A program made the translations under genes and the position numbers. A DNA stretch of 64,000 bases from Kordia sp. SMS9. Its GTDB lineage: Bacteria > Bacteroidota > Bacteroidia > Flavobacteriales > Flavobacteriaceae. Shown in pieces: positions 61,970 to 64,000 of this stretch; the first letter of the stretch is position 1, and each line of letters begins with the position of its first letter. The stretch lies in the NCBI RefSeq assembly GCF_003352465.1, contig NZ_CP031153.1:734465-798464 (forward strand), written 5' to 3'. The notes under the pieces are model-generated. The model saw only the letters and a list, made by a program, of their open reading frames with translations. It had not been told where the DNA came from and ran no database searches.

Positions 61970-63295
61970 ATGATAAAAAAAATACTTTGTATTCTCTTCT
62001 TGATTCCTTTGTGTATGCAAGCACAAAAAGTGATGTCGGGCACATTTTCACCTGCTGAAGATTATAAATGGTTTATTATTTATAAACTAGAAACCACGCA
62101 TCAAAAATATGTAGGTAATGGAAAAGTTGTGGACGGAAAGATGAGTTATACCTTTGCGTCTTCTGCTGAAAAAGGCATGTATCGTTTGGTGTATGGATTG
62201 CCGCAAGACGAGAAGAATTTCGATTTTATCTACAGCGACACAGAAGATATTGCGTTTACTTTGACAGATGAAACGCTGAATTTTACCGCTTCCGAAGAGA
62301 ATCAATCCTATACTTCTTATTTTTCCAATATGAAAGAGGCGAAGCAATTGATAAATTCTTTTTACATGAATGGGAATACTGACGAAGAAGCATTTTTGAA
62401 TATTTTCAACACCATTGATACGCTTCAAAAAGAATATGAAAAAGCTACCGAAGGCATGTTGGCGTATCACTTTATAAAAGCGAGTCGCACGTACATTCCA
62501 ACAAGTTATGAAACCCCAGAAACTATGGTGGCTCATATGAAAACGTATTATTTTGATCCCGTTGATTTTTCCAATTCAGTGTTGCAGAACTCAGATTTTA
62601 TTGCGGATAAAATGTCCAATTATGTATTTACCGCATTACCATTGAAAGAGTTAACCAAATCAGAGTTAATTACAGAATACAAAAAGAATATTGCGACTAT
62701 TGCAGAAAAAATAAAAGTTGTTCCGGTGGAATTTCAGAAAACATTACTTTCTGTATTGTGGGAACAAATGGTGTTGGTAGAAAATCAGGAAATTGCCATT
62801 TATGTAGGTGACGAATATCTTTTGCCACTTGCCAAACAATTGAATGACACTGCATTGGTTGAAAAATTGGCCATTTATAAACGTTTGGCTTTTGGACAAG
62901 TTGCGCCTGAATTTTCATGGGTTAAAGACAACAAAACACACAAATTAAGTGAGTTAGATACCGCAGAAAATTATATTGTGGTATTTTGGAGCAGTATGTG
63001 TTCACATTGTTTGACAGAAATGCCAAAACTCAAAACCTTTGTCAATTCGAAGGAAAAAGGAACATTTACTGTTATTGCTATTGGTTTGGAAGACGAACGC
63101 GAAAGTTGGGCAAATGAAAGTTCGTTTTATCCAGATTTCATTCATGTGTTGGGCTTACAAAAGTGGGATAATGAAATTGGAAATTTATATGATGTAAGTG
63201 CTACGCCTACTTTTTTCATACTCGATAAAGACAAGCGTATCATTGGAAAGCCGTATGATGTAAAGGAATTGAAAGAGTTTTATATGGAAGAATAG
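61970..63295 (+). CDS. Secreted thioredoxin-fold protein (TlpA-like) with long N-terminal domain
   Basis: 441 residues. Signal peptide ends LCMQAQK. The N-terminal 300 residues form a beta-rich plus helical domain (YRLVYGLPQDEKNFDFIYSD, typical of the DUF4369-containing oxidoreductases). The C-terminal thioredoxin domain has FGQVAPEFSWVKDN, the active site WSSMCSHC and the cis-proline in SATPTFFILD. Probable periplasmic disulfide reductase or isomerase. Followed by a strong terminator. Confidence 0.87.
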   Translation: MIKKILCILFLIPLCMQAQKVMSGTFSPAEDYKWFIIYKLETTHQKYVGNGKVVDGKMSYTFASSAEKGMYRLVYGLPQDEKNFDFIYSDTEDIAFTLTDETLNFTASEENQSYTSYFSNMKEAKQLINSFYMNGNTDEEAFLNIFNTIDTLQKEYEKATEGMLAYHFIKASRTYIPTSYETPETMVAHMKTYYFDPVDFSNSVLQNSDFIADKMSNYVFTALPLKELTKSELITEYKKNIATIAEKIKVVPVEFQKTLLSVLWEQMVLVENQEIAIYVGDEYLLPLAKQLNDTALVEKLAIYKRLAFGQVAPEFSWVKDNKTHKLSELDTAENYIVVFWSSMCSHCLTEMPKLKTFVNSKEKGTFTVIAIGLEDERESWANESSFYPDFIHVLGLQKWDNEIGNLYDVSATPTFFILDKDKRIIGKPYDVKELKEFYMEE

Positions 63296-63314
63296 ATTCT
63301 TTTAAAAAAGACAT

Positions 63315-63353
63315 AAAAAAAGCAGAAAAGTGAAGTTACTTTTCTGCTTTTTT
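63315..63353. terminator. Bidirectional terminator
   Basis: Perfect 16-base arms AAAAAAGCAGAAAAGT and ACTTTTCTGCTTTTTT between the thioredoxin-like gene and the convergent peptide gene. Confidence 0.9.
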
Positions 63354-63372
63354 ATTCAACTAACTATTTACT

Positions 63373-63615
63373 TTAACAACCTGTTGTTGGTGGTGGATTT
63401 CCAATACAACCAACTCGATTATCAGATAACATTTGCCCCAATGAACATGTTGAGTTATCTTGAGAACAACAGTCATCAGTTTCATAAGGTTGGTGCTGAG
63501 AAGTTTCCCCCGTATTTGCTTGACAAGGGTTTGATTCTCCTCCATAAACCCTACCTAAATGTAGGTTTGCAATTTTAAATTTTCTTAGTTTTAGTGATTT
63601 TTTCTTTTCTCTCAT
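63373..63615 (-). CDS. RiPP-type precursor peptide with double-glycine leader and six core cysteines
   Basis: 80 residues. Leader MREKKKSLKLRKFKIANLHL plus GRVYGG: a Lys-rich start, a hydrophobic KIANL box and GG at 25-26, the pattern of Bacteroidota natural-product/class I lanthipeptide-like precursors. The predicted core (27-80) has six Cys (31, 49, 50, 57, 70, 80) and many Ser/Thr, so could be crosslinked by lanthionines or disulfides. No modifying enzyme or transporter is visible within the window. A perfect -7 box (TACATTTG, 63647-63654) lies 31 bases before the ATG. Family assignment is by pattern only. Confidence 0.72.
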   Translation of the reverse strand: MREKKKSLKLRKFKIANLHLGRVYGGESNPCQANTGETSQHQPYETDDCCSQDNSTCSLGQMLSDNRVGCIGNPPPTTGC

Positions 63616-63646
63616 CTTTACTAATTTTTAAATTTTTGAATGTGAT

Positions 63647-63654
63647 CAAATGTA
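63647..63654 (-). promoter_or_regulatory. Bacteroidota -7 box (TACATTTG) for the precursor peptide
   Basis: Exact TAnnTTTG on the minus strand. Confidence 0.5.
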
Positions 63655-63712
63655 AGCATTCAAGTATAATATCCACTCAAAATCAGTTGCTTGAAAACTA
63701 CAATTCCGTGAA

Positions 63713-64000
63713 TTATTGTTTTTTTGCATTGTTTTCCCTTACTTTTTTGATGAAATACGAAGGTTTTAATCCTGTCTTTTTTTGAAAAGCTCTGGAAAAT
63801 CCTTCTGGATTAGAGAACCCAATTTCTTCGGCAATTGCTCTAATTGTATATTTCTGATATTTTGTGTCGGTTTGAATATTTCCAACAAAATATTCAATTC
63901 GTAAATCATTAATATAGGTTGTAAAGTTTTTTCTTTTATAGGTATTAATAATTTTGGACAAATACTTAGAGTTTGTATTTGCTATTTTAGCTACATCTTT
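63713..64000 (-). CDS. AraC-family transcriptional regulator, C-terminal part
   Basis: The window ends inside this gene; 95 residues are visible, open to base 64000. They form the AraC-type DNA-binding domain with two helix-turn-helix units: DVAKIANTNSKYLSKIINTY and TIRAIAEEIGFSNPEGFSRA, then FQKKTGLKPSYFIKK, the usual AraC signature. The sensor half lies beyond the window. It is upstream and co-oriented with the precursor peptide gene (97 bases apart) and could control it; that is positional inference. TTG at 63961 is internal. Confidence 0.88.
   Translation of the reverse strand, partial: KDVAKIANTNSKYLSKIINTYKRKNFTTYINDLRIEYFVGNIQTDTKYQKYTIRAIAEEIGFSNPEGFSRAFQKKTGLKPSYFIKKVRENNAKKQ

Noticed and set aside
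63360..63545. Alternative minus-strand 61-codon frame within the precursor peptide gene
   Set aside because: Different frame, begins inside the peptide gene, lacks a leader and a promoter box at a suitable distance.

Overview
The window comes from the chromosome of a low-GC member of the Bacteroidota, almost certainly family Flavobacteriaceae. Evidence: the gliding genes gldD and gldE in the order mutY-ssb-gldE-gldD, a type IX secretion (T9SS) C-terminal sorting domain, a TonB-dependent receptor with a carboxypeptidase-like N-terminal domain, DUF4270 lipoproteins, little Shine-Dalgarno signal before genes, and repeated copies of the Bacteroidota -7 promoter element TAnnTTTG at plausible distances from start codons. 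The genus cannot be fixed from sequence alone; a Kordia-like marine flavobacterium would fit. I see no rRNA, tRNA, CRISPR array, phage or intact insertion sequence.

Layout. 1-12.6 kb: tail of a peptidase-like gene, an EamA transporter, a copper-type HMA lipoprotein with a Cys-rich tail, the gldD-gldE-ssb-mutY block, divergent HU, a 29-residue basic protein and RNase G, then a tachylectin-like five-repeat protein, an alpha/beta hydrolase, a TPR protein and an ATP-grasp pair. 12.6-17.1 kb: one 1498-residue T9SS cargo protein. 17.2-28.4 kb: recX, a cupin-like protein, bioB, an NfeD-flotillin pair, a ketosynthase, and the overlapping operon (28384 down to 23887) carrying bioF, a DUF2007 protein, bioD, bioA and a phosphatase; two paralogous small membrane proteins bracket this biotin region. 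28.5-31.9 kb: four tandem secreted paralogues. 32.3-41.7 kb: atpD-atpC, a TonB receptor, and the operon of a GT5-like half protein, DUF4270 lipoprotein and glmS. 41.8-46.6 kb: panC-panD-flippase-like-esterase-like-radA operon. 46.6-52.8 kb: housekeeping genes (aldo/keto reductase, exonuclease III, an OlsF-like acyltransferase, aspartate kinase, GNAT) separated by short repetitive palindromes. 52.9-57.2 kb: fbp followed by a four-gene signalling cassette. 57.4-64 kb: TerB-like protein, mfd, a thioredoxin-fold protein, a RiPP-type precursor and a partial AraC regulator.

Most interesting regions. (1) 53969-57217 carries a coiled-coil protein, a coiled-coil plus roadblock-like protein, a Rab/Ras-type small GTPase whose catalytic Gln position is Tyr, and a hybrid histidine kinase, tightly packed behind their own -7 box. 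I read this as a possible prokaryotic GTPase switch wired to a phosphorelay. (2) 63373-63615 encodes an 80-residue peptide with a double-glycine leader and six core cysteines. (3) The biotin region contains a FabF-type ketosynthase and a zinc-ribbon DUF2007 protein but no bioC or bioH. (4) Two small non-coding elements with terminal inverted repeats and several families of dispersed palindromes sit between genes.
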